Shown here: piece by piece, positions 36,289-46,390 of the stretch
How positions within the stretch are numbered: position 1 is the stretch's first letter
How the letters are laid out: each line of letters opens with the position of its first letter
NCBI GenBank assembly: GCA_029817715.1
Contig: JARUPY010000455.1
Location: 191,001-255,000 of the forward strand
DNA from: Melastoma dodecandrum
Lineage: Eukaryota > Streptophyta > Magnoliopsida > Myrtales > Melastomataceae
Reading direction: 5' to 3'
DNA: 64,000 nucleotides
Translations under genes and position numbers: made by a program
The notes under the pieces: generated by a model
What the model was told of the DNA's origin: nothing
Databases searched by the model: none
The model's input: only the letters and a program-made list of their open reading frames with translations

Positions 36289-37545
36289 ATGGTTATTAAT
36301 CATGCCGAGCAGGTGCGAGGTAAAGCACGAATGGTTATAGATTATCGTCAGCTTAACAAAGCTACAAAGGACGATGGCTATAAGATTCCCACTGCGGGAG
36401 ATTTAATTGATAGGATAAGTCTGAGCCAACCAAAGTTCTTCTCTAAATTTGACTTGAAAAGTGGATACTGGCAAGTCAAGATGGAAGAAGAATCGGTTCC
36501 TCTAACTGCCTTCAATGCTCCGCAAGGAATGTTTGAATGGCTGGTAATGCCGTTCGGCCTGAAAAATGCTCCAGGCGTATTTCAGCGCAAAATGGATAAT
36601 GCTTTCAAGCAGGTCCGAAAATTTTGTGTGGTCTATATTGACGATGTGTTAATCTACAGTCAATCTGAAGATGAACACATGGGGCACCTTGATCAGGTGA
36701 CGGATGTCTTCCGGCGGGAAGGCATGATTCTATCAGAAAAGAAGATAGAATGGTTTAAGGAATCAGTTAACTTTTTAGGCATGGAGATTGAGCAGGGAAA
36801 AATTAAACTGCAAAGTCATATTGCTGAAAAAATAGTTATTTTTCCTGACAGACTTGAGGATAGGAAGCAAGTCCAAAGATTCTGTGGATGCGCTAACTAT
36901 GCAAGAAAGTTTGTGAAAGATCTTTCCCGAGATTTAAGTAGGATTGTGAAGAAAACCTCTTCCACAAATCCTTGGAAATGGGAAGATGAAGATACTCAAT
37001 CCATTAGAAGGATTAAAGCAAAGGTGAAAAATTTGCCACACTTTGCTCTACCTTCTGATAAGGACGAGTTAGTCTTGGAAGTTGACGCTTCTGAAAATTA
37101 TTGGGGAGCAGTCCTCAAAATTAGAGGACGAAAACCAGAACCGGTATGCAAATACTGGTCGGGAAGCTTCAAGGGGTACGAATTACGGTACCCGATACAT
37201 GAAAAAGAAGTATTAGCCTTAAAATACGGAATAAAGGCTTTTTACATCTTTTTGGCACTGAAAGCATTTTTAGTGCGATCTGACTCGACCTATGTAAAAA
37301 GGTTTATGAGTCTGAACCTTAAGGAAGCTAGGCAAACTAGACTCTTGAGGTTGCAGGAACTGCTGAGCTATTATAAATACGAGATCGAATACATTAAGTC
37401 CGACCACAACATAATAGCTGACTCTCTCTCTAGAGAACTTGCAAACACCTCTCTTTCTAAAAACTCTGCAGATGGATCCTGCTGCAAAGAGAAAGATATG
37501 CTGGGGATGCAAGAAGGAGGGACACTCCCGAAAGGTATGTCCTAA
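36289..37545 (+). CDS. Pararetroviral polyprotein part 2: reverse transcriptase and RNase H
   Basis: 418-codon frame, intact. RT: GKARMVIDYRQLNKATKDDG, FFSKFDLKSGYWQVKM, VPLTAFNAPQGMFEWLVMPF and the catalytic YIDD at residues 116-119, followed by VNFLGMEIEQGKI and the thumb/connection. RNase H: LVLEVDASENYWGAVL (about 260-275), HEKEVLALKYGIKAF, VRSDSTYVKRF and HNIIADSLSRE. There is no integrase after RNase H, as expected for a pararetrovirus. In this frame the RT homology begins a few residues before the ATG, but an upstream stop cuts it from part 1. Probably one polyprotein originally. Its 3' end overlaps the next ORF by about 75-107 bp in another frame. Confidence 0.9.
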   Translation: MVINHAEQVRGKARMVIDYRQLNKATKDDGYKIPTAGDLIDRISLSQPKFFSKFDLKSGYWQVKMEEESVPLTAFNAPQGMFEWLVMPFGLKNAPGVFQRKMDNAFKQVRKFCVVYIDDVLIYSQSEDEHMGHLDQVTDVFRREGMILSEKKIEWFKESVNFLGMEIEQGKIKLQSHIAEKIVIFPDRLEDRKQVQRFCGCANYARKFVKDLSRDLSRIVKKTSSTNPWKWEDEDTQSIRRIKAKVKNLPHFALPSDKDELVLEVDASENYWGAVLKIRGRKPEPVCKYWSGSFKGYELRYPIHEKEVLALKYGIKAFYIFLALKAFLVRSDSTYVKRFMSLNLKEARQTRLLRLQELLSYYKYEIEYIKSDHNIIADSLSRELANTSLSKNSADGSCCKEKDMLGMQEGGTLPKGMS

Positions 37546-39754
37546 TAAGGGAGATGGTGAGCATAGTGATGCTGGTTCCGTTTCAGGAACGAAAGCGGCA
37601 GTTCTCTGTTGGCAGTGCAAGCAACTAGGACATCGCTCTTACGAATGTCCCAAGAAGCTGAAAACTGCGGATTCCCAGAAAGGGAAGGCTGAACTTAAGG
37701 AGAAAGCAAAAGCTGATTCCGAGAGTAAGGCGAAACCAGATCTCCAGAAGGAGATGGCTAATCCCAAGGAGGCTGAGGCCAGATCTAAGGGAAAGGCGAA
37801 AGGATCCCAGAAGGGGATGGCTGGATCTAAGGGAAAGGTAACAACCAATCCCAAGGAGAAAGCGAGAGTTTCCCAAGAGGGGAAGACAGATCTGAAGGAG
37901 AAGGGTAATACCAACTCTGAAAGAAATGTGAAGATAGATCTTCAAAAGAAGATGACAGATCTGAAGGAGGAAAGCTCCAGAAGAGATGTGGAAATGGCAG
38001 ATCTGAAAGATAAGGCAAGAGCCGAGTCAGAGGAGAAAGCCAAGAAGAAGAGGAAAGCCAAGAGGCTTAGGTCTTCTGGTCCCAAAGGGGATGATTCTGT
38101 AACGGATGGTCCTAAGAAGGACGGAAAGGTTGAAGAACCTTGGTGGTCTCCGTTGACCATGGAGCAGTTTAACTACTGCCGAAATCACTTAGCCAAAGAG
38201 CAGAAAATTTCCATTAATCAAGCTGTGAAATCCTACAAGGCTTTGTTACAAAGCAAGGAGGAACAGAAAGAGAATATGGAAACACAGTATGCTGAGGAAG
38301 AGGCTAAGTTTAAGGCCATAATTGGCGAGCCAATTCAAGTAGTAGACCCTGAACCAAGGACAGAACCAGAAGAAGCGGCTGCAATGGAGTGTGAGCAATA
38401 CTTCGATTTCGGAAGTGCTTACGCGGCATTGGAAGGTAATCTGGAAAAGAAAGAAAGCCTTGAGGAAGCAATTCCTGTAAGAGACTCGGTCAAAGAGTCT
38501 GGTGAGACCTCTCACGGTGATAAAGGTCACGATGGCAAGAGCCATGTTGGGAAAACCCAAGAGGATCTGGAAGGGTCCTGGTTTTTTGATGAAGACTCAT
38601 TTGATGACGAATCCCTAAGTTGGGATGCGGCAGTGGTCTGTGGAGGACTCATGGCTGGCATCAAGCATGATGAAAAGCGCCAGATTGAGTTTTTTGCAAG
38701 AAAGACCGTTGAGTATATCAAAGACCTGGAGTTTAAGCTATCGGTTATGGCTTCAGGTGAGGAGGAGCTGTCTCGATTTGAAAAAGAAAGGCAGCAAATA
38801 TTCTCCACAACGATATCTATAATACCGGGAGAAGTTAGAGAATATGACGTCCCAAGGGTAACAGTAGACATGAGTGAATCCTCTCTTGAGGAAAACACTG
38901 TGCTTCAACCGTATCTACACTGGATATCGGGGAAGTGGCCGTCTCTGAGAATACACTCAGATATGGTGGGAGTAGCAGCGCCTTATGTGTATGCCGGGTT
39001 TGTGGACATACTGGAGATCGACAGATCAGAACCAGAATGTATGGAACCCCTGCCTACGTTAGTAAGGTATATACTCGGATGCCTAGGCTACGGATCGAAG
39101 TATGCCACGGCATTAATTACTAGCACAATGATGGAGGAAGAAGACCATCCGCAGTATGGGAATGTGATACTTCAAAATCTGCAAGTATGGGACATCCATC
39201 CGTGTGAGAGTAGACGTCTGACGGAACCTCATAAACAAGACCTCGATCAGAGAGGTTTATGGCGGAAATACTACAAGGACAAGACTGTCCGAAAGGCCAT
39301 AAAGGTTGAGTTCCTTAAGAACGTGTTAGAGCATGTGTTAGCCCGCAAGGACGAATACTACGTGCTCTGTGATGGTATGATCACCGTCACGATTCTTCAG
39401 TCAAATTTGAGCTTTATCGATGAGCAAGCAGGAGACCGAGGATGGCAGAGGATGCTTGACCTTCTGGATAGCTTCTGGAGGCGAGAAAACTCTGAGTTGC
39501 ATCTCCGAACCGACACCTTCGAGGTTTGGAGCAAGATTGCTGATTTCACCGACAAGACCTTGAATCAGCAAATCGAGCATGATGAGAGAGCCCAACAAAT
39601 ATCACGACAGATTCTTGAAGCAGTTCAAGACCAGCCGGGACTCTCAGAGAAAGAAGGAGTTGGCGAGACTTCAAACGCCAACAACAAGGAAGGAGTCTCC
39701 CAAGATAGTGCGCCAATGCAGACGGGAGAAAACGACTGTATAAAGTTAGACTAG
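37439..39754 (+). CDS. Pararetroviral second large ORF with two zinc knuckles
   Basis: 771 codons from the first ATG (a second, MDPAAKRK, at 37472 may be the real start). Two C-x2-C-x4-H-x4-C knuckles lie back to back: C21/C24/H29/C34 (CWGCKKEGHSRKVC) and C57/C60/H65/C70 (CWQCKQLGHRSYEC). Residues about 78-225 are a Lys/Ala/Glu-rich stretch of imperfect repeats ending in a nuclear-signal-like KKKRKAKRLR. Next is WWSPLTMEQFNYCRNHLAKE with a coiled coil, an acidic region, and a C-terminal globular region of about 300 residues that I do not recognise. The position after RNase H is that of the transactivator/inclusion protein in some caulimovirids, but I see no diagnostic motif. Nucleic-acid binding is likely; function unknown. 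Confidence 0.75.
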   Translation: MQTPLFLKTLQMDPAAKRKICWGCKKEGHSRKVCPNKGDGEHSDAGSVSGTKAAVLCWQCKQLGHRSYECPKKLKTADSQKGKAELKEKAKADSESKAKPDLQKEMANPKEAEARSKGKAKGSQKGMAGSKGKVTTNPKEKARVSQEGKTDLKEKGNTNSERNVKIDLQKKMTDLKEESSRRDVEMADLKDKARAESEEKAKKKRKAKRLRSSGPKGDDSVTDGPKKDGKVEEPWWSPLTMEQFNYCRNHLAKEQKISINQAVKSYKALLQSKEEQKENMETQYAEEEAKFKAIIGEPIQVVDPEPRTEPEEAAAMECEQYFDFGSAYAALEGNLEKKESLEEAIPVRDSVKESGETSHGDKGHDGKSHVGKTQEDLEGSWFFDEDSFDDESLSWDAAVVCGGLMAGIKHDEKRQIEFFARKTVEYIKDLEFKLSVMASGEEELSRFEKERQQIFSTTISIIPGEVREYDVPRVTVDMSESSLEENTVLQPYLHWISGKWPSLRIHSDMVGVAAPYVYAGFVDILEIDRSEPECMEPLPTLVRYILGCLGYGSKYATALITSTMMEEEDHPQYGNVILQNLQVWDIHPCESRRLTEPHKQDLDQRGLWRKYYKDKTVRKAIKVEFLKNVLEHVLARKDEYYVLCDGMITVTILQSNLSFIDEQAGDRGWQRMLDLLDSFWRRENSELHLRTDTFEVWSKIADFTDKTLNQQIEHDERAQQISRQILEAVQDQPGLSEKEGVGETSNANNKEGVSQDSAPMQTGENDCIKLD

Positions 39755-40344
39755 GACAATTTTGTCGGTCATTAGGACCCCACTAACTTTTGCAACAGTT
39801 TAGATTCCTTTTACTTTTGAGCTGGCAAACAGTGCATAGGCACCAGCTCCTTTGTGTATATATTCACAAGCCCTCTACCTCATTTGGGGAGGCGATCTGA
39901 ATAGAGAATTTTCTCTCACATCTCTCTGAGTTAGAAATTCTTTGATCGTCCTCCGGGAAAACCAATAGGTAATCCGAATAATACCTTAAGGAATCAAGAG
40001 TAAGGTGGTTAGAATTAACCAAACTTGGTTAAAGACTAACGGAAGGTCAGATCATTAGATCAGAACCTTGGGAGGATTGAAGCCTAAGGGCCGAAACCTT
40101 TGGATGAGGAGTGTCTATATAAGACCCTCGAGGTAAGGGCATTTGGTGTGACACAGAAGAGCCTCTCCACCCAATTCCCCAAATTTGAGGAATTCTTCAC
40201 TCTTGAAGATCCATAGTGCGGAAGCTTGGTGAACCCTCTGAGCTATCCTATCGGTTAAGGTATGATAAACATCTTTTGTGTTGTTTATGCTTTTCTTTCT
40301 TGAAAAGAGAATCTGAGAGACGTGCAAATGCACGAGTCATTCGT
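39755..40344 (+). promoter_or_regulatory. Pararetroviral intergenic region with TATA box and leader
   Basis: Non-coding between the second ORF and the small ORF. TGTATATATTC at 39855-39865 is a good TATA box; pregenomic RNA would start about 30 bp later, near 39890-39900 (CTGAATAGAGAATTTTC). The leader of several hundred bases then runs to the PBS, as in other caulimovirids. There are short upstream ATGs and no obvious terminator. Confidence 0.6.
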
Positions 40345-40653
40345 ATGACTGATTGTCCTAACCCAGAGTTGCTCCATTTGGATCACGGGGTTGGCAAGGA
40401 TTCTGCTACGGGACTACTAAACACTGTAGTAGATCGATTAACAAGTATCTCAGCACAAATAACTCAGCTGACTGAACTTGTGGATAGCTATTCTAAGAAA
40501 TTAGAAGAGCTGACTCTCTTGCAGAGTGAATTCGAGGAGTATTTCCTTGAAGGTAAAGCCAATCTTGGGTTTGCGGCAAGTTCGAAGTACTCAAACGAGT
40601 ATTCGAGGTTGGCAGAACGCTGGCGACAAAGACAATTGAGAAAATCATCTTAA
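40345..40653 (+). CDS. Pararetroviral small coiled-coil protein
   Basis: 102 aa from MTDCPNPELLHLDHG; the frame is open further upstream to 40216, but that N-terminal part has no coding look. The centre is a regular coiled coil (LLNTVVDRLTSISAQITQLT, ELVDSYSKKLEELTLLQSEF) and the tail is basic (RWRQRQLRKSS). This resembles in design, not clearly in sequence, the small virion-associated/aphid-transmission-type coiled-coil proteins of caulimovirids. It ends 23 bp before the PBS, inside the predicted pregenomic leader. Confidence 0.65.
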   Translation: MTDCPNPELLHLDHGVGKDSATGLLNTVVDRLTSISAQITQLTELVDSYSKKLEELTLLQSEFEEYFLEGKANLGFAASSKYSNEYSRLAERWRQRQLRKSS

Positions 40654-40676
40654 GTTCGATTTCTGTATATTTTTAT

Positions 40677-40689
40677 TGGTATCAGAGCC
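40677..40689 (+). other. Met-tRNA primer-binding site of the pararetrovirus
   Basis: TGGTATCAGAGCC, the 13-base match to initiator Met-tRNA used by caulimovirids to prime minus-strand DNA, in the same orientation as the viral ORFs. It conventionally marks position 1 of these genomes. Confidence 0.9.
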
Positions 40690-40870
40690 CGCTTAAGATT
40701 TATTTTCGTATAATTGTCTTGAAGGACTAAGTTGGAAGAAAAGAGAAAGTTTTTGGGTAAAATTGAGAGAAAAAGAGAGTGAATAGTGAAACAACCGTAA
40801 ATCCGTAATTTTGAAACTAGCAACCGTAAAACTCGTTGTTTTGGTAGATTCAGCCGCAAATATTAAATTC

Positions 40871-42350
40871 AGGATATAAGGGGGGGAGGGGGTGTGTATC
40901 GGGGGGAGGTCCAATCTTGGGAAATCCATCCCCAATAATCTACAAAGGATATTGCTTTCCACTTTCGGTCTTAGTATAACTATATATAAACGACGCGATA
41001 TTTGACTTGTGGTTCAAAGGGATGGTCGGGGATCAGGAGATTACGACAAGAATAGATTTGGTTAAACAAAAATGATCTTGCTACCAAAACCTACGCAAAA
41101 GATAATTTATGGTCAGTTGGGGAGGGGTGGGGGGAACCAACCTACCTCTTAACACCCAGAGAATTTCAACCAATCCCACCTCCACCAAGAAAAGATGACG
41201 CAAGCCATGGCGTCATAAAAATCTGGTAAAATTAGGACAGCCGGGGGGGGGGGGGGGCGTGCAGTACCTTTTTTTTAGGCTGACCGAATACAACCCACCC
41301 AAGGTAATCAAACCCCCTCTCCTTCCCTGGATGTTGTAATCTAATCTTTATTTATAAATAAAATAGTAATTAAAAAGAGTACCTACCATTACCCTCTGTT
41401 CCCTCTTGCCACGTGCATCCATCCATCCCTCTTCCTCCTTAAAATGGGTCTAAATATTAATGCTGTTGCTTTTCCAGCCCCGCCAAATTAAATAATTAGA
41501 GGGAGACAAAGACAAATAAATCCCAGTTCCTCATGAAGATTAATCAGATCGTTAACCAATTCTAAATATCCCCGTGGGGGTTGTCTTTACGTTGCGTGTG
41601 GAGGAGAGTAAGTAGCCAGCCAGCCAGCCAGGAAAACGCGTCCCATGCCGCGGGGGGGAGCGTCCGTGGAGAGTTAGGTTAAGGCTCTCTTAAAAGAAGG
41701 AAACTTCGCCGTCTCTTCCTCCCCTCACACCACCGCCATCGTCAAATCGTATCAAAACATGGCAACCTTTCCTGGGACCGGGGATTGCGGACGTTAAAAT
41801 TGGAAAAAGATGTCGTTCAGTGTGAACCGAGTGAAGAGGGATAAGTGGTCCCATCCCCCTTCCCCTCCCATGTTTGTTGTTGCTGTGAATATGCAAAAAG
41901 AGTATGCATGATACCTACAGAAACCAACCCCACCCAGAAGAGCACCATACGTAACAAAAATTGGTAGGAGAAACGGCGTGATTGTTGGTGGGACCACCAA
42001 AATCAAGCATTTCATGAGGGAGGGGGGCACGCGGGGACTCGATGCCGTTACTAACCGAATTTCGGACAATCACGAAACGTATTTCCCCTAAATCAAATTT
42101 CACTTATTCCTTTTCCTTATTTTTTGAAAGAAAATAATTTCACCTGAAAACTAAAATCATGATCGTGGTCAGAGAAGCGGAATCCATTAGCCGAACCTTA
42201 TCCCCCAACCTCACCTCACAATTAACTTTTTCTGATAATAGTCAGTGATAAGATTCAATGGTTCAAATTTATTGGTAGTTGTGTAACACGTCCGAGAGAA
42301 GGGGCCCAAATGGGAGATGGGGCCCAAAATGAGGACGAAACCCCTTCTGC
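40871..42350. other. Spacer and upstream region of arginine decarboxylase
   Basis: No gene recognised. G-runs at 40880-40890 and 41243-41257; four tandem CAGC-type repeats (CCAGCCAGCCAGCCAG at about 41615). The right end is the ADC promoter, with GGGCCC motifs at 42301-42325. Confidence 0.5.
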
Positions 42351-42358
42351 TATAAAAG
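42351..42358 (+). promoter_or_regulatory. TATA box of arginine decarboxylase
   Basis: TATAAAAG about 575 bp before the ADC start codon, preceded by GGGGCCCAAA and GGGGCCCAAAA motifs and followed by a C/T-rich leader. Implies a transcript start near 42385 and a leader of about 540 bases. Confidence 0.65.
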
Positions 42359-42591
42359 GAACCCCCCGCCAACCCACCCCCTTCCGTTCGACTCTCCCTC
42401 CCCCCCAAACCGCTTGCTCCACTTCCCTGCCTCCCATCCGCCCGAGTTCCTCGTCTGACGTCAACCGCCCCTTCACTCCTCCTTCTTCATCCCCTTCTCC
42501 GGCTTCCCTCGGCCCTTTTTACTAGCAAAGTCACGTCGTTCGTTCCTCCCTCCCCGTCTCTTCTCCGTCAGATCTGTGGCTCCGCGGCTGC

Positions 42592-42618
42592 ATGGTGGTG
42601 CCCTCCCTCTTCCGTTGA
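42592..42618 (+). CDS. Short upstream ORF in the ADC leader
   Basis: ATG in the predicted leader opens an 8-residue frame, MVVPSLFR, and stops at TGA. It would be met by scanning ribosomes before the main start at 42926. No conserved peptide is known to me for ADC leaders, so its importance is open. Confidence 0.4.
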   Translation: MVVPSLFR

Positions 42619-42925
42619 GAACTCCTCCACCGCCCGTTCCCAAGATCTTCGACCTCCGCTCCCCAAAAAGCTTCCTTCCCTCCCCTTTCTGAGTGGTTCT
42701 CGGTGTGGGGAAACCAGATCTGGTTAGGGTAGAAAGTGTGTGCCTTTGCCCCCTTCTTCCCTTACCTCCTTGCTCCTTTTGAGGGGGTAGCCGGGGCCTC
42801 GGCCTCGGCGGCTTTCAAAGCCCCCACCTCCACAACATCATCCAACTTTAACCTCAACCTTCAAAATTCCTCCCTCCTCTTAACCTTCTTCCTCTTCCTC
42901 CCCCCTCGCCGTCGACGATACAAGC

Positions 42926-45109
42926 ATGCCTTCCCTCGCCTTCTGCCTCGACCCCTCCATCCCCCCTCCCCCTCCCCCTCCCCCTCCACCCGCCCCTTTC
43001 TTCTCCCCTTCCCCCATCTCCCCCAGTACTCCCTCCCTTGATGCCACCATGGACGTCCATTCCCCCTGGTCCCCCGCCCTCTCCTCCTCCCTGTACCGCG
43101 TCGACGGCTGGGGCGCCCCGTACTTCTCCGTCAATTCCTCTGGGAGTGTCTCCGTTCGCCCTCATGGCATGTCCACGCTGCCACACCAGGAAATTGACCT
43201 TCTGAAGATCGTAAAGAAGGTTACGGATCCCGAATCCATGGGCGGGCTCGGCCTTCAGCTGCCCCTCATTGTTCGCCTGCCGGACATCCTTCGCAACCGC
43301 CTCGAGTCGCTCCAGTCAGCCTTCGACCATGCCGTTGAGGTATACGACTATGGCTCCCATTACCAGGGTGTGTTTCCTGTCAAGTGCAACCAGGATAGAT
43401 TTGTGGTTGAGGATGTTGTCAAGTTTGGATCGTCGTTCCGCTTTGGCCTTGAGGCGGGCTCGAAGCCCGAGCTCCTCCTTGCCATGAGCTGTCTCTGCAA
43501 GGGAAGCGCCGATGCTTTGCTCGTGTGCAATGGATTCAAGGATGCAGAATATATCTCGCTCGCACTGATGGCGAGGAAGCTGGGGCTGAATTGTGTGATC
43601 GTCCTCGAGCAGGAGGAGGAGCTTGATTTGGTGATCAATCTGAGCAGGAAGCTGTCCATAAGGCCTGTTATTGGCGCCCGGGCTAAGCTGAGGACGAAGC
43701 ATTCGGGGCACTTCGGCTCAACCTCCGGTGAGAAGGGAAAGTTTGGCCTGACCACGACTCAGATTCTTCGTGTCGTGAGGGAGCTCGAACTAGCTGGCAT
43801 GCTGGACTGCTTTCAGCTGCTGCATTTCCATATTGGCTCTCAGATCCCCACCACGGATCTGCTCGCCGATGGGGTCTGTGAGGCTGCTCAGATCTACTGT
43901 GAGCTTGTCCGCCTGGGCGCCCACATGGGTATTATCGACATTGGTGGTGGGCTCGGAATCGACTATGATGGTACAAAGTCCTCAGACTCAGAGATATCTG
44001 TCAGCTACAACCTAGAGGAATATGCGGCAGCAGTTGTCCGGGCGATTCGTTATGTGTGCGACCGCAAAGCTGTCAGGCACCCTGTGATATGCAGTGAGAG
44101 CGGGCGTGCAATTGTTTCGCACCACTCGATATTACTGTTTGAAGCAGTATCCAGTAGTGTCTATGATGCTCCTGCACTGTCTTCTCTTGGACTGCAGTAC
44201 CTGGTCAACAGTCTGTGTGAAGATGCTCATGCTGACTATAAGAATTTGGCTTCTGCTGCCGTAAGGGGAGAGTACGAAACCTGTTTGATGTTTGCTGACC
44301 GGCTGAAACAAAGGTGCATCGATCAGTTCAAGGAAGGGACGTTGGCAATCGAGCACCTGGCCGCGGTTGATGGCCTCTGTGATCTGGTCAGCAAGGCGAT
44401 CCGTGTTTCTGATCCCGTCCGCACATATCATGTCAACCTCTCAATATTCACATCCATCCCGGATTTCTGGGGGATAGGTCAGCTGTTCCCCATAATCCCA
44501 ATCCACCGCCTAGAGCAGAAGCCAACTGCTCGGGGCATTCTCTCCGACTTGACCTGTGACAGCGATGGGAAGATCGACAAGTTCATCGGAGGGGAGTCTA
44601 GCCTGCCTCTGCACGAGCTCGATGGGCATAATGGGAATGGGTACTACCTGGGGATGTTTCTAGGAGGGGCATACGAGGAGGCAATCGGCGGAGTGCATAA
44701 CTTGTTTGGCGGGCCAAGTGTGGTGAGCGTGTCCCAGTGCGATGGCCCCCACAGCTTTGCGGTGACCAGGGCAATGCCGGGGCTGTCGTGCGGGGACGTG
44801 CTGCGTACGATGGGGCACGAGCCAGAGATGATGATGGAAACGCTGAGGCAGAGGGCGGAGGAGTACGTGTGCGGGCAGAACCCGGGAGGAGTGGCTAGCA
44901 GGGTGGGGAGGTCATTCAGCAGCATGCCATACCTGACGGGGACATCCTCCTGTGGGCTGATAAATGTGATGACAAGCGGGATGAATGTGATAGGGATTGG
45001 GAACGGAAAAGGGTACTATTGCTGCCAAGTGGAGGAGGAGGAGGAGGGTTACGCAGCTGCTGCCGCCGGTGGTGGTGAAGAGGAGCACTGGTCTTACTGC
45101 TGTGCTTGA
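42926..45109 (+). CDS. ADC: Arginine decarboxylase
   Basis: Intronless 727-aa protein, the usual size and structure for plant biosynthetic ADC (SpeA-type, fold III PLP enzyme). It converts arginine to agmatine, the first step of the ADC route to putrescine, and is often plastid or cytosolic. Start at [10 protein letters not shown], followed by a poly-proline run (about 12-23). PLP lysine K153 in FPVKCNQ; PLP-binding HFHIGSQ at 300-306 and [12 protein letters not shown] about 338-349; [11 protein letters not shown]; catalytic Cys about 605 in [10 protein letters not shown]; and the long insertion typical of SpeA. The C terminus is low-complexity and acidic/Ala-rich ([20 protein letters not shown]). 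GC-rich compared with its neighbours, as is common for ADC genes. Probably regulated by stress and polyamines at transcription and translation. Confidence 0.96.
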   Translation: MPSLAFCLDPSIPPPPPPPPPPAPFFSPSPISPSTPSLDATMDVHSPWSPALSSSLYRVDGWGAPYFSVNSSGSVSVRPHGMSTLPHQEIDLLKIVKKVTDPESMGGLGLQLPLIVRLPDILRNRLESLQSAFDHAVEVYDYGSHYQGVFPVKCNQDRFVVEDVVKFGSSFRFGLEAGSKPELLLAMSCLCKGSADALLVCNGFKDAEYISLALMARKLGLNCVIVLEQEEELDLVINLSRKLSIRPVIGARAKLRTKHSGHFGSTSGEKGKFGLTTTQILRVVRELELAGMLDCFQLLHFHIGSQIPTTDLLADGVCEAAQIYCELVRLGAHMGIIDIGGGLGIDYDGTKSSDSEISVSYNLEEYAAAVVRAIRYVCDRKAVRHPVICSESGRAIVSHHSILLFEAVSSSVYDAPALSSLGLQYLVNSLCEDAHADYKNLASAAVRGEYETCLMFADRLKQRCIDQFKEGTLAIEHLAAVDGLCDLVSKAIRVSDPVRTYHVNLSIFTSIPDFWGIGQLFPIIPIHRLEQKPTARGILSDLTCDSDGKIDKFIGGESSLPLHELDGHNGNGYYLGMFLGGAYEEAIGGVHNLFGGPSVVSVSQCDGPHSFAVTRAMPGLSCGDVLRTMGHEPEMMMETLRQRAEEYVCGQNPGGVASRVGRSFSSMPYLTGTSSCGLINVMTSGMNVIGIGNGKGYYCCQVEEEEEGYAAAAAGGGEEEHWSYCCA

Positions 45110-46390
45110 TGGACGAGGTTGTCGTTTGTCGTGTGTGGTTTTAAGTAGAAGTTTGGGGTGGTTGGGTGGGTCGAAAGCGGAAGGCTTTTGGCCCTGTTTT
45201 TCTATTTTCTTTTGTTTTGTATTTGTGGTTTGGTTAAATGGGAGGGAGGGGGGTTCTATGTTTTATTTGGCGTTTGGTGGGTCTGAGGAGGAGGAGGATC
45301 AGGAAACGAAGTGTTGGTGGGGTCCTTTGGAATCTTCTTCATTGATTGCCTACGCCCCCGCCTTCTTTCTTTACCCTTTTTCTTTTTTTAATAAGATATT
45401 CAAATCATTCGCAACTAAAACTCTTATTCGTCTTATTATCATTTTAAGTTTTGTTTTTTTGTGTAGTCTCTGGTCAAACTGGGAAGGCTCGGCAGTTGAA
45501 TTTGACACTGACACACCACCCACCTTAAACATCCACCCCTGGGCCTTCACTCTCTCTCACTCTCGTGTTTTTGGGTTACTTAAAAGTAAGCCCCTCCTTT
45601 TGGGCTGGGCCCTCATTATATTATCACAAAGCCCAATAATATCCCAAAAGCATACCCCCGGGGGGCGGGGTTACGTTTGCCTTCCTCCCTCGGTTGTTTT
45701 AGCAGATTCTTTTGGTCCGAAGGAAGGTGGGGTTGTCTTCTCTTCTGGGTTTGTCCACTTCTTCTAAAACTCGGACCACATCAGATCAGGCTTACTCCTC
45801 CTCCAATTCCCCCCCCGGTTCTTCCTCTTTGTGCTTGTCGATTCCCTTCACTGACTTTCAATCTCCCAGTTTTCTCCCGATTTTTTTGCCTGTTTGGATT
45901 CCGGAAATATCCCCCTCCCCCCAAAAAAAAAATAGATATCTTCTTTTATTAAAATACTTTCGTTGTTAATCTTCTGCCTTGACGTGAGCAGAAATCTGGA
46001 GCGGCGCCTGTCTTTACGCCTGTGTGTTTGTGTTTTTTTAGGGTTTCTTGATTTCTGATTGCATCTTTTGATTTGATTCGTTGCGGCATGCGCCTTTCCT
46101 TGGAATCAAATCCTCCGTGACTGTGATTTTCGTTGTTATGTTGCTCCTCCCCCGATGATTTTGCCTTTTGTGGGGATTCCCGGAATAATTAACAATTGTT
46201 CTGACCAGGTGTACCGTCGTGATATGTACTATCTGAAGTAACAGTTCTGATGCGGGGCTCTGTCCTGCTTTTATTTTTCGTGTGATCAATCAGCTGCATA
46301 ATCTGGTATTTATTTTGGAATCTGCTAAGAGATTGACTACTTTCCATCTATTATTCAGGCCCTTGGGATCTGAATCTGCAGACTGTGAAG
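45110..46390. other. ADC 3' UTR, spacer and UFD1 promoter/5' UTR
   Basis: ADC 3' UTR probably ends before about 45500. TGGGCC-type motifs at 45602-45635 (GGGCTGGGCCCTC, AAGCCCAAT) precede the likely UFD1 transcription start. The UFD1 leader, possibly with introns, extends to the ATG at 46391. No separate gene recognised. Confidence 0.5.

Larger units (their letters stand above)
32340..40870 (+). mobile_element. Endogenous pararetrovirus (Caulimoviridae-like), near-complete genome
   Basis: One unit of about 8.5 kb holding all hallmark domains on the plus strand: capsid zinc knuckle, 30K-type movement protein, aspartic protease, RT with YIDD and RNase H. Then come a large second ORF, a TATA-containing non-coding region, a small coiled-coil ORF and a Met-tRNA PBS. 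No LTRs and no integrase are visible, and the PBS lies at the 3' end after the ORFs. That is what a circular viral genome looks like when opened shortly after the PBS. Boundaries are approximate: the left edge is near the GTGCTGTGACGTGGC at 32337-32351 and the right edge is before the G-rich block at about 40880. Confidence 0.85.

Noticed and set aside
32340..40870. The viral block as an LTR retrotransposon
   Set aside because: No flanking direct repeats, no integrase, a movement protein is present, and the PBS lies 3' of the ORFs.
42736..43041. Plus-strand ORF in the ADC leader and start region
   Set aside because: C/T-rich leader read in another frame; no start context or homology.
44997..45767. 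256-codon plus-strand ORF overlapping the ADC end
   Set aside because: Overlaps the ADC C terminus in another frame and continues into 3' UTR; no domain.
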